From NCBI GenBank assembly GCA_024707075.1, contig JANQAK010000003.1:930001-994000 (forward strand): DNA of 64,000 nt, written 5' to 3'. The position numbers and the translations under genes were made by a program. Shown here piece after piece: positions 1 through 8,152 of this stretch. Origin of the DNA: Afipia sp. Lineage in GTDB: Bacteria; Pseudomonadota; Alphaproteobacteria; Rhizobiales; Xanthobacteraceae. The notes below the pieces were generated by a model, which saw only the letters and a list, made by a program, of their open reading frames with translations, had not been told where the DNA came from and did no database searches. How positions within the stretch are numbered: the stretch's first letter is position 1; each line of letters begins with the position of its first letter.

Positions 1-1
1 T

Positions 2-73
2 TTCGAAATTCGTCCCGATCCGCAGAACTCGGACATATCGCTGGTCGCTCTGCCGCTCGCGAAACAAGCATAA
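2..73 (+). CDS. C-terminal end of an unidentified protein (partial)
   Basis: Reading from base 2 gives 23 codons and a TAA stop at 71-73. The peptide ends in a mixed polar and hydrophobic run (..SDISLVALPLAKQA). The gene begins outside the window, so its length and family cannot be judged. Another frame is also open here, so the choice of frame rests only on the protein-like composition and on the small gene that starts 26 bases after this stop. Confidence 0.35.
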   Translation, partial: FEIRPDPQNSDISLVALPLAKQA

Positions 74-99
74 CCAACGATGCGTTCAGGAGATTGGTG

Positions 100-177
100 A
101 TGGCCAGAATCGTCGTGTCCGCCGTGATCGCCCTGGCCATCATCGCCTGGGCCTATTTCAGCGTCCTGGTGCGTTAG
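100..177 (+). CDS. 25-residue single-pass membrane peptide
   Basis: ATG at 100 follows an AGGAGA ribosome-binding site at 88-93 with a 6-base spacer. The product is 25 residues: M-A-R, then one hydrophobic helix of about 18 residues rich in Val, Ile and Ala with a Trp-Ala-Tyr-Phe patch, ending in Arg before TAG. It looks like a small inner-membrane peptide. No family is recognised. The frame stays open upstream to the window edge, so it could also be the tail of a longer reading frame, but the well-placed ribosome-binding site favours a separate gene. Confidence 0.35.
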   Translation: MARIVVSAVIALAIIAWAYFSVLVR

Positions 178-201
178 CGACATTGGACACGGCGACTGAC
201 G

Positions 202-315
202 CCTCATGGTGAGGAGCGAGGCGAAGCCTCGCGTCTCGAACCATGAGGCTGATTAAGATGGTTTCTTTCCTCATCCTTCGAGACACGCGCAAGGAGCGCG
301 CTCCTCAGGATGAGG
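202..315. repeat. Intergenic palindrome pair, family A
   Basis: Two imperfect hairpins in tandem: one from CCTCATGGTGAGGAG to CGAACCATGAGG (202-248) and a related one from CCTCATCCTTCGAGAC to GCTCCTCAGGATGAGG (269-315). The same pair recurs near 8036, 28464, 42365, 56789 and 61905. It sits just past the 3' end of the alcohol dehydrogenase gene. Confidence 0.85.
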
Positions 316-346
316 ACTCAGAGATCCTACTCAAGCAAGGCGGAAG

Positions 347-1402
347 TCAGGGCACCAGCACCGCGCGGCCGACGAGCTTGCCGTCCTTCAGATCGTGAAG
401 CGCGTTGTCGACCTGGTTCAACGGCACGGTCGTGACCGGAATCGGAGCGATCTTCTTGTCGCGCACCAGATCGATCAGTTCCTGCGTCTCACGCAGGCTG
501 CCGACATAGCTTCCCTGAATGGTGATCGCCTTCATCGGAATGAGCGGCAGCGCCCACGGCGCGCCGCCGCCGAACAGGCCGACCATCACCAGCTTGCCGC
601 CCTTGGCGAGACAATCGAAGCCGAGTTGCGCGGTCGCCGAATTGCCGACGAGATCGATCGCGCCGCGGATCGGGCCGCCGGCCTTCGCCATGATCTGCTG
701 CAAGGCGTCCGGTGCTGCGCCATCGACCGTGCCGAGTGCGCCGGCCTTCTCGGCCGCCGCCCGCTTGCTCGCATCGATGTCAACCACGATGGCGCCCTTG
801 CCGCCCATGGCCTTGAGAAGCGACAGCGCCATCAGGCCGAGACCGCCCGCGCCGAAAATGACGATGGGCTGATGGAAATAGGCTTCGACTTTCTTGATCG
901 CACTGTAGGTCGTGACGCCCGAACAGGCGTAAGGCGCCGCCGTCACCGGATCGAGGCCTTTTAGGTCGATCAGATAGCGCGGATGCGGCACCGTGATGTG
1001 ATCGGCGTAGCCGCCATCGCAGAAGATGCCGATCGAGTTCGCCTTGACGACGCACATATTCTCGTCGCCGGTCAGGCAAATCTCGCATTTGCCGCAACCG
1101 AGCCACGGATAAACCAGCCGGACATCGCCGACCGCCACGCCTTTTGCATCGGGGCCGAACGCGACGACCTCACCGACCGTCTCATGCCCCATGGTCAACG
1201 GCAGCGTCACGCCGCGATCTTTCAGCGACAGCGGCTTGCGGCCATGACCCAGATCATAGCCACCCTCCCAGATGTGCAGATCGCTGTGACACACACCGGC
1301 AGCCTTCACCTTGAGCAGCACCTGCGAGCCGGTGGGCTGCGGAGTCGCGATGTCCACTTCCTTCAGGGGGCCGTTGAATTCCTGGACCTTAAAGCTCTTC
1401 AT
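347..1402 (-). CDS. Zinc-dependent alcohol dehydrogenase (MDR superfamily)
   Basis: A 351-residue medium-chain dehydrogenase that should oxidise an alcohol with NAD(P)+ in the cytoplasm. Catalytic zinc ligands are visible as Cys38 (GVCHSD), His73-Glu74 (GHE) and Cys160. Structural zinc is held by Cys103, Cys106, Cys109 and Cys117. The Rossmann motif GAGGLG lies at 184-189. The start is the ATG at 1402 behind GGAGAG; the frame is open further upstream but that extension is low-complexity and lies in the shared promoter. It is divergent from a LysR gene, which probably controls it. The substrate cannot be read from the sequence. Confidence 0.9.
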   Translation of the reverse strand: MKSFKVQEFNGPLKEVDIATPQPTGSQVLLKVKAAGVCHSDLHIWEGGYDLGHGRKPLSLKDRGVTLPLTMGHETVGEVVAFGPDAKGVAVGDVRLVYPWLGCGKCEICLTGDENMCVVKANSIGIFCDGGYADHITVPHPRYLIDLKGLDPVTAAPYACSGVTTYSAIKKVEAYFHQPIVIFGAGGLGLMALSLLKAMGGKGAIVVDIDASKRAAAEKAGALGTVDGAAPDALQQIMAKAGGPIRGAIDLVGNSATAQLGFDCLAKGGKLVMVGLFGGGAPWALPLIPMKAITIQGSYVGSLRETQELIDLVRDKKIAPIPVTTVPLNQVDNALHDLKDGKLVGRAVLVP

Positions 1403-1552
1403 CGCGTCTCTCCTTTTTCTTGTTGCAACCGTCGGATGCGCGGATGCTATCGGGCCGGGAGTAGAGGCGAGCCGAGGCGACCCTGTCAATACGGAAGGGC
1501 GTCGCGGCATCATCCCTCAGCCCGCCACATGAACCTTGGCCGAAAGCGCAGG

Positions 1553-1571
1553 ATGGACTACCCAAGTCCAT
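1553..1571. promoter_or_regulatory. Candidate LysR operator between the dehydrogenase and its regulator
   Basis: Perfect inverted repeat ATGGACT-accca-AGTCCAT (7-bp arms, 5-base spacer) in the 215-bp divergent region. Size and symmetry suit a LysR-family half-site pair. Its right arm contains the ATG at 1570, which argues that the regulator really starts at 1618. Confidence 0.5.
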
Positions 1572-1617
1572 GCAGGCGGGGCGTTCGGCCCTTGGCCCGC
1601 TATCGAGAGCAGCCGCG

Positions 1618-2544
1618 ATGTCCGACCAGTTTGACTGGAATCTCGTTCGATCGTTTCTCGCCATCACGCGCACCGGCAGCATGACGGCGGCGGCGAAGCG
1701 CCTAAAGATCGACTATTCGACGCTCAGCCGCCGCATCACGGCGCTCGAGACGTCGCTCGGCGCGCAACTGTTCGACCGCCGCACCAGCGGGTCGTCACTC
1801 ACCGAGGCCGGCGAGCGGCTTCTGGAAAAGGCCGAGCAGATGGATCAGCTCGCGACCTCCGCCGCGCAGTCGATCGGCAGTTCGAAACTGGAGGCCACCG
1901 GCGCGGTGCGGATCGGCACCCCGGACGGCTTCGGAACCAAATTCATCGCACCGCGCCTCGGCGAACTCTGCAACCGGCATCCGGATCTCACCGTCGAACT
2001 CGTGGCGATGCCGCGCGAATTCAGCCTGTCCCGGCGCGAGGCCGACATCGCGGTCAGCCTGACGCAGCCGAACGAGGGACGGCTGCATTCCCGCAAGCTG
2101 ACGGATTATGAACTCGGTCTTTACGCGTCGCGGGACTACATCGCCAACAACCCCGCCGTCAAAACCACCGCCGACGTGCCGTCGCACCGGTTCATTTCGT
2201 ACATCGACGATCTGATTTACTCGCCTGAACTGGAATATGCGCATTTCGTCTCGCCCGACCTGCGCCCAGCGATCAAAAGCTCGAACCTCATTGCCCAACT
2301 GAATTCCACGATCGCAGGCGCCGGTCTTTGCGTGCTGCCATGCTTCATCGCGCAAGACGAGCCGATGCTGGTGCGCGTGCTGCCCTCGTTCCGTCTGATC
2401 CGGACATTCTGGTTGCTGATACATAGCGATCTTCGCAACACCGCACGCGTGCGGGTGACTGCCGATTTCATCGCCGAACAGATCGGCGAAGCGCACGGAC
2501 TGTTTCTACCGCCATTGGAATCAGACGCTCCCAAAGTCCGATGA
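1618..2544 (+). CDS. LysR-family transcriptional regulator
   Basis: 308 residues, normal LysR size. The N-terminal winged helix-turn-helix is clear (FDWNLVRSFLAITRTGSMTAAAKRL, then STLSRRITALE, residues about 5-50), followed by an effector-binding periplasmic-binding-like fold from about residue 90. The start at 1618 is preferred over the ATG at 1570 because it puts the helix-turn-helix at the usual place and leaves a candidate operator upstream. Divergent transcription from the alcohol dehydrogenase suggests it regulates that gene and itself. Effector unknown. Confidence 0.88.
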   Translation: MSDQFDWNLVRSFLAITRTGSMTAAAKRLKIDYSTLSRRITALETSLGAQLFDRRTSGSSLTEAGERLLEKAEQMDQLATSAAQSIGSSKLEATGAVRIGTPDGFGTKFIAPRLGELCNRHPDLTVELVAMPREFSLSRREADIAVSLTQPNEGRLHSRKLTDYELGLYASRDYIANNPAVKTTADVPSHRFISYIDDLIYSPELEYAHFVSPDLRPAIKSSNLIAQLNSTIAGAGLCVLPCFIAQDEPMLVRVLPSFRLIRTFWLLIHSDLRNTARVRVTADFIAEQIGEAHGLFLPPLESDAPKVR

Positions 2545-2568
2545 CGCCGCGAAAGCAGCAGCCGCCGG

Positions 2569-3477
2569 TCAGTGGTTCGTGCAACTACCGCACCCTGAAT
2601 ATGGAGCAGGCGGCTGGACAACCTGATTGGTCTGATTGGACTGCGACTTGTTCTTCGCGGCTGCGTTGCCGCCGTCGAAGATCGAGAAGTATCCAAGCGG
2701 GTCCGTCCCCGGCGGTCTTGCCGGATCGGTCACGATGGTTTTGCCGAAGCCAAGACGCGCGGCCATCTGGTCGGTCGGCAGGTCGCTCACACCACCGGTC
2801 TGGCCAGGACCGCTGGTCAGCGCAGCCATGATCTTCTGAAGCAGGAAATCCGGAATCGGGAACGGCTCGGGGATCGGATCGTTCGGACCGGACACCCAGG
2901 TCATGTAACCGGGTCTCACGATTACCGAACCGACGTTGTTCTTGATGACGACCGAACCGACATGGCCGATGACGATTTCGCCCCTGGCCTGCGACAGCCT
3001 GGGATCGGAACCGGCAAATCCCGGAGGGATCGGATAGACGACCGTCGCCACGCCGCCGCGAATGCCGAGCGTCGCGACCGGTGTGTTCACCGTAACGCCG
3101 GCGGTATGGCTGATCTGTCCACCGACGAAACGCATCACGCCCTTGCTGACGGTCGCCACCATTTTTCCGGTGCCGGCGCCAGGATCGTAGACGTATTCGT
3201 CGATGACGATATTGCTGTTGCGACCGACGTTCAGCGTCGAGGTGTCGGGGAACATGATCTGCGTCGATCCCTGCGACGAGGTCTGCACCCGCTCCTTGTA
3301 GATGACATTGGTGCCGATGGTGAGCGTGCGCGAGCCCGCGCCCGGCGGCGTTCCCGTCGCATCGGGATTGACCGCGCCGACCCGCCCGGAATTCTGGGCA
3401 ACCGCGTGCGAGAACAGGCCGGCGGCGGCAAGCGATGCCAGCAGCGATGCGAGAACCAAATGATTGCGGGAGATCAT
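2569..3477 (-). CDS. Secreted FecR-domain protein
   Basis: 302 residues with a cleavable signal peptide (MISRNH.. then a hydrophobic core, AVAQ at about 25-28). Residues about 45-150 match the FecR domain style (IGTNVIYKERVQTS, then a threonine- and valine-rich beta-helical stretch with VNTPVATLGIRGG). The tail is low in structure, rich in Gly, Pro and Asn, and ends with Cys-x-x-Cys. It is the second gene of a two-gene unit, 11 bases behind the broken outer-membrane gene. In this context FecR-type proteins usually act in the envelope with an outer-membrane partner rather than as a sigma regulator; that role is inference. Confidence 0.75.
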   Translation of the reverse strand: MISRNHLVLASLLASLAAAGLFSHAVAQNSGRVGAVNPDATGTPPGAGSRTLTIGTNVIYKERVQTSSQGSTQIMFPDTSTLNVGRNSNIVIDEYVYDPGAGTGKMVATVSKGVMRFVGGQISHTAGVTVNTPVATLGIRGGVATVVYPIPPGFAGSDPRLSQARGEIVIGHVGSVVIKNNVGSVIVRPGYMTWVSGPNDPIPEPFPIPDFLLQKIMAALTSGPGQTGGVSDLPTDQMAARLGFGKTIVTDPARPPGTDPLGYFSIFDGGNAAAKNKSQSNQTNQVVQPPAPYSGCGSCTNH

Positions 3478-3488
3478 GCGCTGTTCCC

Positions 3489-4856
3489 TCAGAATCGAGC
3501 CGTCGGGCCGAACATCACGGAGAAATTCTCCAGGCGATAGTTCGGCAGCGATGAACTGGTCTTGTCATACTGGACCGCCGCCGACAGTCCGAACGTCTTC
3601 GTCAACGGGGCATTGAACAGCGCGCCCACCGACCATTGGCCGTCGTTCCGCACCGTGAGCGGATCGATGAACGGATTGGCCGCGTCGAAGTGTGTTTCGA
3701 TGCGGCGGACGAACGGGGCCACGCTCCAGTTGCGCGATATCCAGTCGAACGGCGGCGCGAATTCCAGCGTCAGCGCGGCCTCAAACGCCCACTGATCGAA
3801 GGACTGGAACACAAACGCCGAGTCGCCGCGCCGGTAGAGTCCCCGCGCATCGAGCTTGATCTGCTGTGCGATGGCCCAGCTTGCCGAAAGGCTGGACGTG
3901 TACCAGTCGCCGGTATTGAAACCCGACACCGGCACAACATCGCCGGTATTGAATTCCGCACGCCGCCATTCGAATTCAGGGCCGAACGAGAATCGGTCGT
4001 TCACCGGAACCTTCAGCGACACACCCGCGCCCACCGTGGACAGATACGTCGCGCCGGCAAGCCAGGTGTTTCCGCCGACAATGTATGGCTTGATGGTCAC
4101 GCCCGGCAGAAGCTCCGGCGCCAGCGCGAGCCGCGGACCGAAGGAAACATCGACGAAACCGACGTTCAGGTCTTTCAGGCGCGACTGTTCAGTGAGGTAT
4201 CCTACGGCACGGGTTTCGAGAATATCGCCGCGCTGGTTCTGCAAATCGTAATCGTGGCTCAGGCCCACCAATCCAAACCAGTTGACGTCGCTTTTTCTGC
4301 CGCGCCGTCGGCAGCAGAGCGAGATCCTGACCGCCGAGGCGCAGGACGCCGCCGCCCGGCGCGAAGCTCGCGTTGCTCTGTGAGCGGATGCCGGTCTGCA
4401 CGAAACCGGAGAAGCGGCTCGGCTGAAGCTGCTTCTCGGTATCGGGCAAATAGGCTTCGACACGCTCTTTCGTGATGGCGTCGATGTCCGGGCTCGCGAG
4501 AGCTTCCTTGAAATACCGCCGCGCCATTTCATAGGAGCCGAGGCGGAAATACAGCGCGCCGAGTTCGTACTTCACGCGCGTGAGATGGGGATTGTAAAAC
4601 AGCAGCCGTTCGAGCGCACCGATCGCCGCTTCATAGTCGCCGCGCCCGGTCGCCACCTTCACATAAGCAAAGGTGACTTCATGGTTGCCGGGATCCGGAC
4701 CATCTGCTGGAACAACTGATCCTGCTCGGCAGGACTTTGCGAACGGGCCGCACCAACCTGCGCCACAAGAATGACCGCGCACGCGATCAGCAATGCGGAG
4801 GAACGCGAGAATCCCGCTCCTTCAGATGCGCGCGCGCGATGCATGAAAATCCACAT
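3489..4856 (-). pseudogene. TPR plus beta-barrel outer-membrane protein (SlaM/DUF560-like), broken by two frameshifts
   Basis: Three consecutive reading frames together make one protein of about 455 residues. A signal peptide (4856 to about 4700) is followed by a TPR-like region (GDYEAAIGALERLLFYNP, VKYELGALYFRLGSYEMARRYFKEAL, about 4690-4300), then a C-terminal barrel ending in ..FSVMFGPTARF, with the terminal aromatic typical of outer-membrane proteins. The architecture resembles surface lipoprotein assembly modifiers (DUF560). Frame changes are near 4691-4700 (one base apparently missing in GTCCGGATCC) and at 4292-4296 (five T where four restore the frame). The two shifts cancel, so the first and last segments share a frame. 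Pseudogene or sequencing error; the frame analysis is direct, the family call is by architecture. Confidence 0.7.
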
Positions 4857-4862
4857 CAACAA

Positions 4863-5377
4863 AAAATCCCAGCGAAAAACCTATCGATCCCAGAAGCCAT
4901 AAACTTCTCTCACATTCAACGCCGTAAAGGCCAAATCCGTGACCCGATTGCTACAGCTTCCGACAAAAAACGATGTCCCGAAAAGGAGCAGCGAATCCGT
5001 TGAACGCGCTGATTGGAACCGGCACATCATGCCTTCGGGATTGGTCGTATCGAGCCGTGGCGCGGTTCAAACGATTCAACACCGATAAACATTTGGTTTT
5101 TCGCACAGCGATCCGTGTCGTGATTTTCAGGAGCCTGCGACCGGTGACGGCTTAGCGCGCGGCGTGGTAGCGAAAAAGCAAAATCTCTTGCAGTTTCGGT
5201 GGGATCGCTCAGCGAACCGGCGGCGATGCGGCCTTCGGCCGCGCTAGGCGCGAACCGGATTGCCGTGCTCTGCGCGCACAAGGCTCTGCGTCCGGCGTTG
5301 CTTGCCTGCGGCGAGGAATACCGGCATAAGTTAATCGGTTAATTAACAACAAACCGACCCTCAGGGAGAGACTGCCG
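4863..5377. other. 515-bp gap without a convincing gene
   Basis: Short frames at 4973-5155 and 5027-5281 have no ribosome-binding site and read like random arginine- and serine-rich translations. Nothing is recognised apart from the AT-rich palindrome at 5330-5347 just ahead of the next gene. Confidence 0.6.
5330..5347. promoter_or_regulatory. AT-rich inverted repeat upstream of the DUF35-thiolase unit
   Basis: GTTAAT-cggtta-ATTAAC, 6-bp perfect arms, 31 bases before the DUF35 start codon and before its ribosome-binding site (AGGGAGAG, near 5360). It is AT-rich in a GC-rich setting and well placed for a repressor such as a TetR- or GntR-type regulator of acyl-CoA genes. No regulator gene is adjacent. 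Confidence 0.4.
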
Positions 5378-5791
5378 ATGGCTGCACCTTCGCGCGCCTT
5401 GCCGGTGCCAACACCCGAAACCAGGCATTTCTGGGAAGGCACGCAGGCGAACGAGCTTCGTCTGCAACGCTGCGACGATTGTTCTCATGTCTATTTTCCA
5501 CCCCGCCCGTTCTGTCCGTCCTGCGCGTCGCGCAAGGTCAGTGTGTTCAAGGCCAGCGGCAAGGGCAAGCTCTACAGCTATGTGATCAATCACCGGCCCG
5601 CCGCGCCCGGTTTTACGCCTCCCTACGCCATCGCCGTGGTCGAACTCGACGAAGGCCCGCGCATGATGAGCAACATCCTCGATTGTCCGCAGACCCCTGA
5701 AGCGCTCGTGCTCGACATGAAGCTCGAAGTCGCGTTCGAGCAAGTGAGCGACAAGATCACCCTTCCCCAGTTCCGTCCGGCGAAGGGCTAG
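5378..5791 (+). CDS. Zn-ribbon/OB-fold protein (DUF35), acyl-CoA-binding partner of a thiolase-like enzyme
   Basis: 137 residues. The N-terminal rubredoxin-like zinc ribbon is intact with Cys32, Cys35, Cys46 and Cys49 (RCDDC, CPSC). An OB-fold follows (KGKLYSYVINHRP.. to the C-terminus). Proteins of this family form complexes with SCP-x-type thiolases or thiolase-like aldolases, with the OB-fold contacting the acyl-CoA. The stop codon is 5 bases before the thiolase start, so the two are very probably co-translated and act as one enzyme. A good ribosome-binding site precedes the start. Confidence 0.9.
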   Translation: MAAPSRALPVPTPETRHFWEGTQANELRLQRCDDCSHVYFPPRPFCPSCASRKVSVFKASGKGKLYSYVINHRPAAPGFTPPYAIAVVELDEGPRMMSNILDCPQTPEALVLDMKLEVAFEQVSDKITLPQFRPAKG

Positions 5792-5796
5792 AAACC

Positions 5797-6936
5797 ATGC
5801 GCAGAAATCAGGTTGCCGTCGTCGGCGCGGCAGAAACCACCAAGCTCGGCGTCATTCCGGACATGTCGCAGATTCAATTGCACGCGGACGCTGCGCTGAA
5901 TGCGCTGGCGGATGCGGGGCTGAAGCTGTCGGACATCGACGGCATCGCCACCGCGGTCGAGACACCGCAGCAGCTCGCGCACTATCTCGGCATCACGCCA
6001 ACATGGGTGGACGGCACATCGGTTGGCGGCTGCTCGTTCATGCTGCATGTCCGCCACGCGGCGGCGGCGATCGAAGCCGGACTGTGCAAGACCGTGCTCA
6101 TCACCCATGCCGAGAGCGGCAAGTCGATGATCGGCAAATTGCCACGCTCGATTCCCGCCGACAGCCTGCAAGGCCAGTTCGAAGCGCCGTTCGGCGTCTA
6201 CGGGCCGCCGAGCATGTTTCCGATCCCCGTTCTTCGCTACATGAAGACTTACGGCATCACCCACGAGCAGATCGCCATGGTGTCGGTGGTGCAGCGCGAG
6301 TGGGCCGCGAAGAACCCGCGCGCCATGATGAAGGATCCGATCACGGTCGCGGACGTGCTCAACTCGCGGATGATCGCCTATCCGTTCCGCATTCTTCAGT
6401 GCTGCCTCGTCACCGACGGCGGCGGCGCGCTGATCCTGACCAGCGCCGACCGCGCCAAGGATTTTCCGCGAAAGCCGGTCTACATCCTCGGCACCGGCGA
6501 AAGCGTCGAGACCCCGATGGTCAGCCAGATGGAAACCTTCAATTCGTCGCGCGCCTTCAAGGTGGCAGGACCGACGGCGTTTCGCGAAGCCGGCATCGCG
6601 CACAAGGATGTCGATCACCTGATGATCTACGATGCCTTCGCGCATCTGCCGCTGTTCGGCCTCGGCGATCTCGGCTTCATGCCGCATGAGGAAACCGGCA
6701 AGTTCATCGCCGACCGCAACACCGCCATCGGCGGCAAGCTGCCGATGAATACCAACGGCGGCGGCCTCAGTTACATGCACTCGGGCATGTACGGCATGTA
6801 CGCACTTCAGGAGAGCGTACGGCAGATGCGTGGCATCGCTCCGGCCCAAGTGCCGGGCGCGAAGATCTCGGTCTGCCACGGCGTCGGTGGCATGTTCGCC
6901 GCGTCCGGCACGATCATTTTCACCAACGAGAGATGA
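5797..6936 (+). CDS. SCP-x-type thiolase or thiolase-fold aldolase
   Basis: 379 residues with the thiolase fold pattern: AVVGAAET at the N-terminus, a VGGCSFMLHV segment around residue 79 where the nucleophile loop lies, NGGGLSYMHSGMYG near residue 325 and SVCHGVGGMF near the C-terminus. The canonical CxxG nucleophile motif is replaced by GGCSF, and the partner is a DUF35 protein. Both features fit the subgroup that includes steroid side-chain retro-aldolases (Ltp2-like) as well as true thiolases. The likely job is the C-C bond cleavage step in degradation of a branched or cyclic acyl-CoA. The choice between thiolysis and retro-aldol cleavage is open. Confidence 0.85.
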   Translation: MRRNQVAVVGAAETTKLGVIPDMSQIQLHADAALNALADAGLKLSDIDGIATAVETPQQLAHYLGITPTWVDGTSVGGCSFMLHVRHAAAAIEAGLCKTVLITHAESGKSMIGKLPRSIPADSLQGQFEAPFGVYGPPSMFPIPVLRYMKTYGITHEQIAMVSVVQREWAAKNPRAMMKDPITVADVLNSRMIAYPFRILQCCLVTDGGGALILTSADRAKDFPRKPVYILGTGESVETPMVSQMETFNSSRAFKVAGPTAFREAGIAHKDVDHLMIYDAFAHLPLFGLGDLGFMPHEETGKFIADRNTAIGGKLPMNTNGGGLSYMHSGMYGMYALQESVRQMRGIAPAQVPGAKISVCHGVGGMFAASGTIIFTNER

Positions 6937-6946
6937 GTTATGAGCC

Positions 6947-7057
6947 GTCGCCCTTCGAGGCTAGCAAGTGCGCGCACCTCAAGATGACGGCATCCAAATT
7001 GTAACGCGATCGTCATCCTGAGGTGCGAGGCGTCTTCGCCGAGCCTCGAAGGATGAC
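6947..7057. repeat. Intergenic palindrome pair, family B
   Basis: Two related hairpin arms: CGTCGCCCTTCGAGGCTAG to CACCTCAAGATGACGG, and CGTCATCCTGAGGTGCGAG to GAGCCTCGAAGGATGAC. It lies between the thiolase and SDR genes, inside what otherwise looks like one operon. Relatives: 45991, 58884 and 61710. Confidence 0.85.
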
Positions 7058-7099
7058 ATCGAGAAATCAACATCCACGGATACCAAGGAAGGACATTCA

Positions 7100-8080
7100 G
7101 TGTCGAACAACAAATCCCTCGACGGCAAGGTCATTGTCGTCACCGGCGCGGGCCGCGGCATCGGCCGCGAGATCGCGCTGCTCGCAGCGGCTGAAGGCGC
7201 CAAGGTCGTGGTCAACGATCCCGGCGTCGCCGCCGATGGCTCAGGCACCAACGCAGCGCCGGCCGAAGAGGTGGTCGAAGAGATCAAGAAGCGTGGCGGC
7301 ACCGCCGTCGCCAATTTCGAGACGGTTGCGGAAGCCATCCCCGCCAGCAAGATCATCAAGCAGGCGATCGACACTTACGGCCGCCTCGACGGCGTGGTGA
7401 ATAACGCCGGTATCCTGCGCGACGCGATCTTCCATCGCATGAGCGTCGAGGCGTTCGAGTCCGTCATCAAGGTTCACCTGATGGGCTCGTTCTACACTTC
7501 GCATGCCGCCGCCCGCATTTTCCGCGAGCAGGAAAGCGGCGCGTTCGTGCACTTCACCTCGACCTCGGGCCTGATCGGAAATTTCGGCCAGGCGAACTAC
7601 GCCGCCGCCAAGCTCGGGATCGTCGGATTGTCGAAGTCGATCGCTCTCGACATGGAGCGCTTCAACGTACGCTCCAACTGCGTCTCGCCGTTCGCCTGGA
7701 GCCGCCTGATCGGCACCATCCCGACCGAAACCGAGGCGGAGAAAGCCCGCGTCGCGCGGATGCAGCAGATGGGGCCGGAGAAGATCGCGCCGCTGTCGGT
7801 GTTCCTGCTCAGCGATGCGGCGAAGGACGTCACCGGACAGATTTTTGCAGTCCGCATGAACGAGATCTTCCTGATGGGCCAGTCCCGCCCACTGCGCTCG
7901 ATCCATCGCGACGGCGGCTGGACGCCCCAGACCATCGCCGAACACGGCATGCCGGCGCTGAAATCGTCATTCTACAAGCTCGACCGCTCGGCGGATATTT
8001 TCAGTTGGGATGCGATCTGGAGGCAAGCCCAGAATCTCATGGTGAGGAGCGAGGCGCAAGCCTCGCGTCTCGAACCATGA
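7100..8080 (+). CDS. SDR-family 3-hydroxyacyl-CoA dehydrogenase (MFE-2-like)
   Basis: 326 residues, GTG start at 7100 behind AAGGAAGG. Cofactor motif TGAGRGIG at 15-22, NNAG near 101-104, catalytic Ser154, Tyr167 and Lys171 (YxxxK) are all present. The sequence VVVNDPG.., GGTAVANFETV and NNAGILRDAIFHRMS resembles the dehydrogenase domain of peroxisomal-type multifunctional enzyme 2, so it probably oxidises a 3-hydroxyacyl-CoA with NAD+ in the same pathway as the preceding thiolase. Oddity: the last 13 residues (from MVRSEAQA) and the stop codon are encoded by a family A palindrome that overlaps the gene end. Confidence 0.88.
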   Translation: MSNNKSLDGKVIVVTGAGRGIGREIALLAAAEGAKVVVNDPGVAADGSGTNAAPAEEVVEEIKKRGGTAVANFETVAEAIPASKIIKQAIDTYGRLDGVVNNAGILRDAIFHRMSVEAFESVIKVHLMGSFYTSHAAARIFREQESGAFVHFTSTSGLIGNFGQANYAAAKLGIVGLSKSIALDMERFNVRSNCVSPFAWSRLIGTIPTETEAEKARVARMQQMGPEKIAPLSVFLLSDAAKDVTGQIFAVRMNEIFLMGQSRPLRSIHRDGGWTPQTIAEHGMPALKSSFYKLDRSADIFSWDAIWRQAQNLMVRSEAQASRLEP

Positions 8081-8138
8081 GGGGTTAGTACGCCTCATCC
8101 TTCGAGACGCGCGCAAACGCGCGCTCCTCAGGATGAGG
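8036..8138. repeat. Family A palindrome pair overlapping the end of the SDR gene
   Basis: CTCATGGTGAGGAGC to CGAACCATGAGG (8036-8082) and CCTCATCCTTCGAGAC to CTCAGGATGAGG (8093-8138). The first half is translated as the C-terminus of the SDR. The second ends 14 bases from the convergent crotonase gene. Confidence 0.85.
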
Positions 8139-8152
8139 ACTTCCGAACGCAA

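Noticed and set aside
347..1513. Longer alcohol dehydrogenase starting at 1513
   Set aside because: The 37 extra residues are low-complexity and occupy the divergent promoter; the ATG at 1402 has GGAGAG.
5027..5281. Small gene in the 4.9-5.4 kb gap
   Set aside because: No ribosome-binding site, atypical composition and no protein-like pattern.
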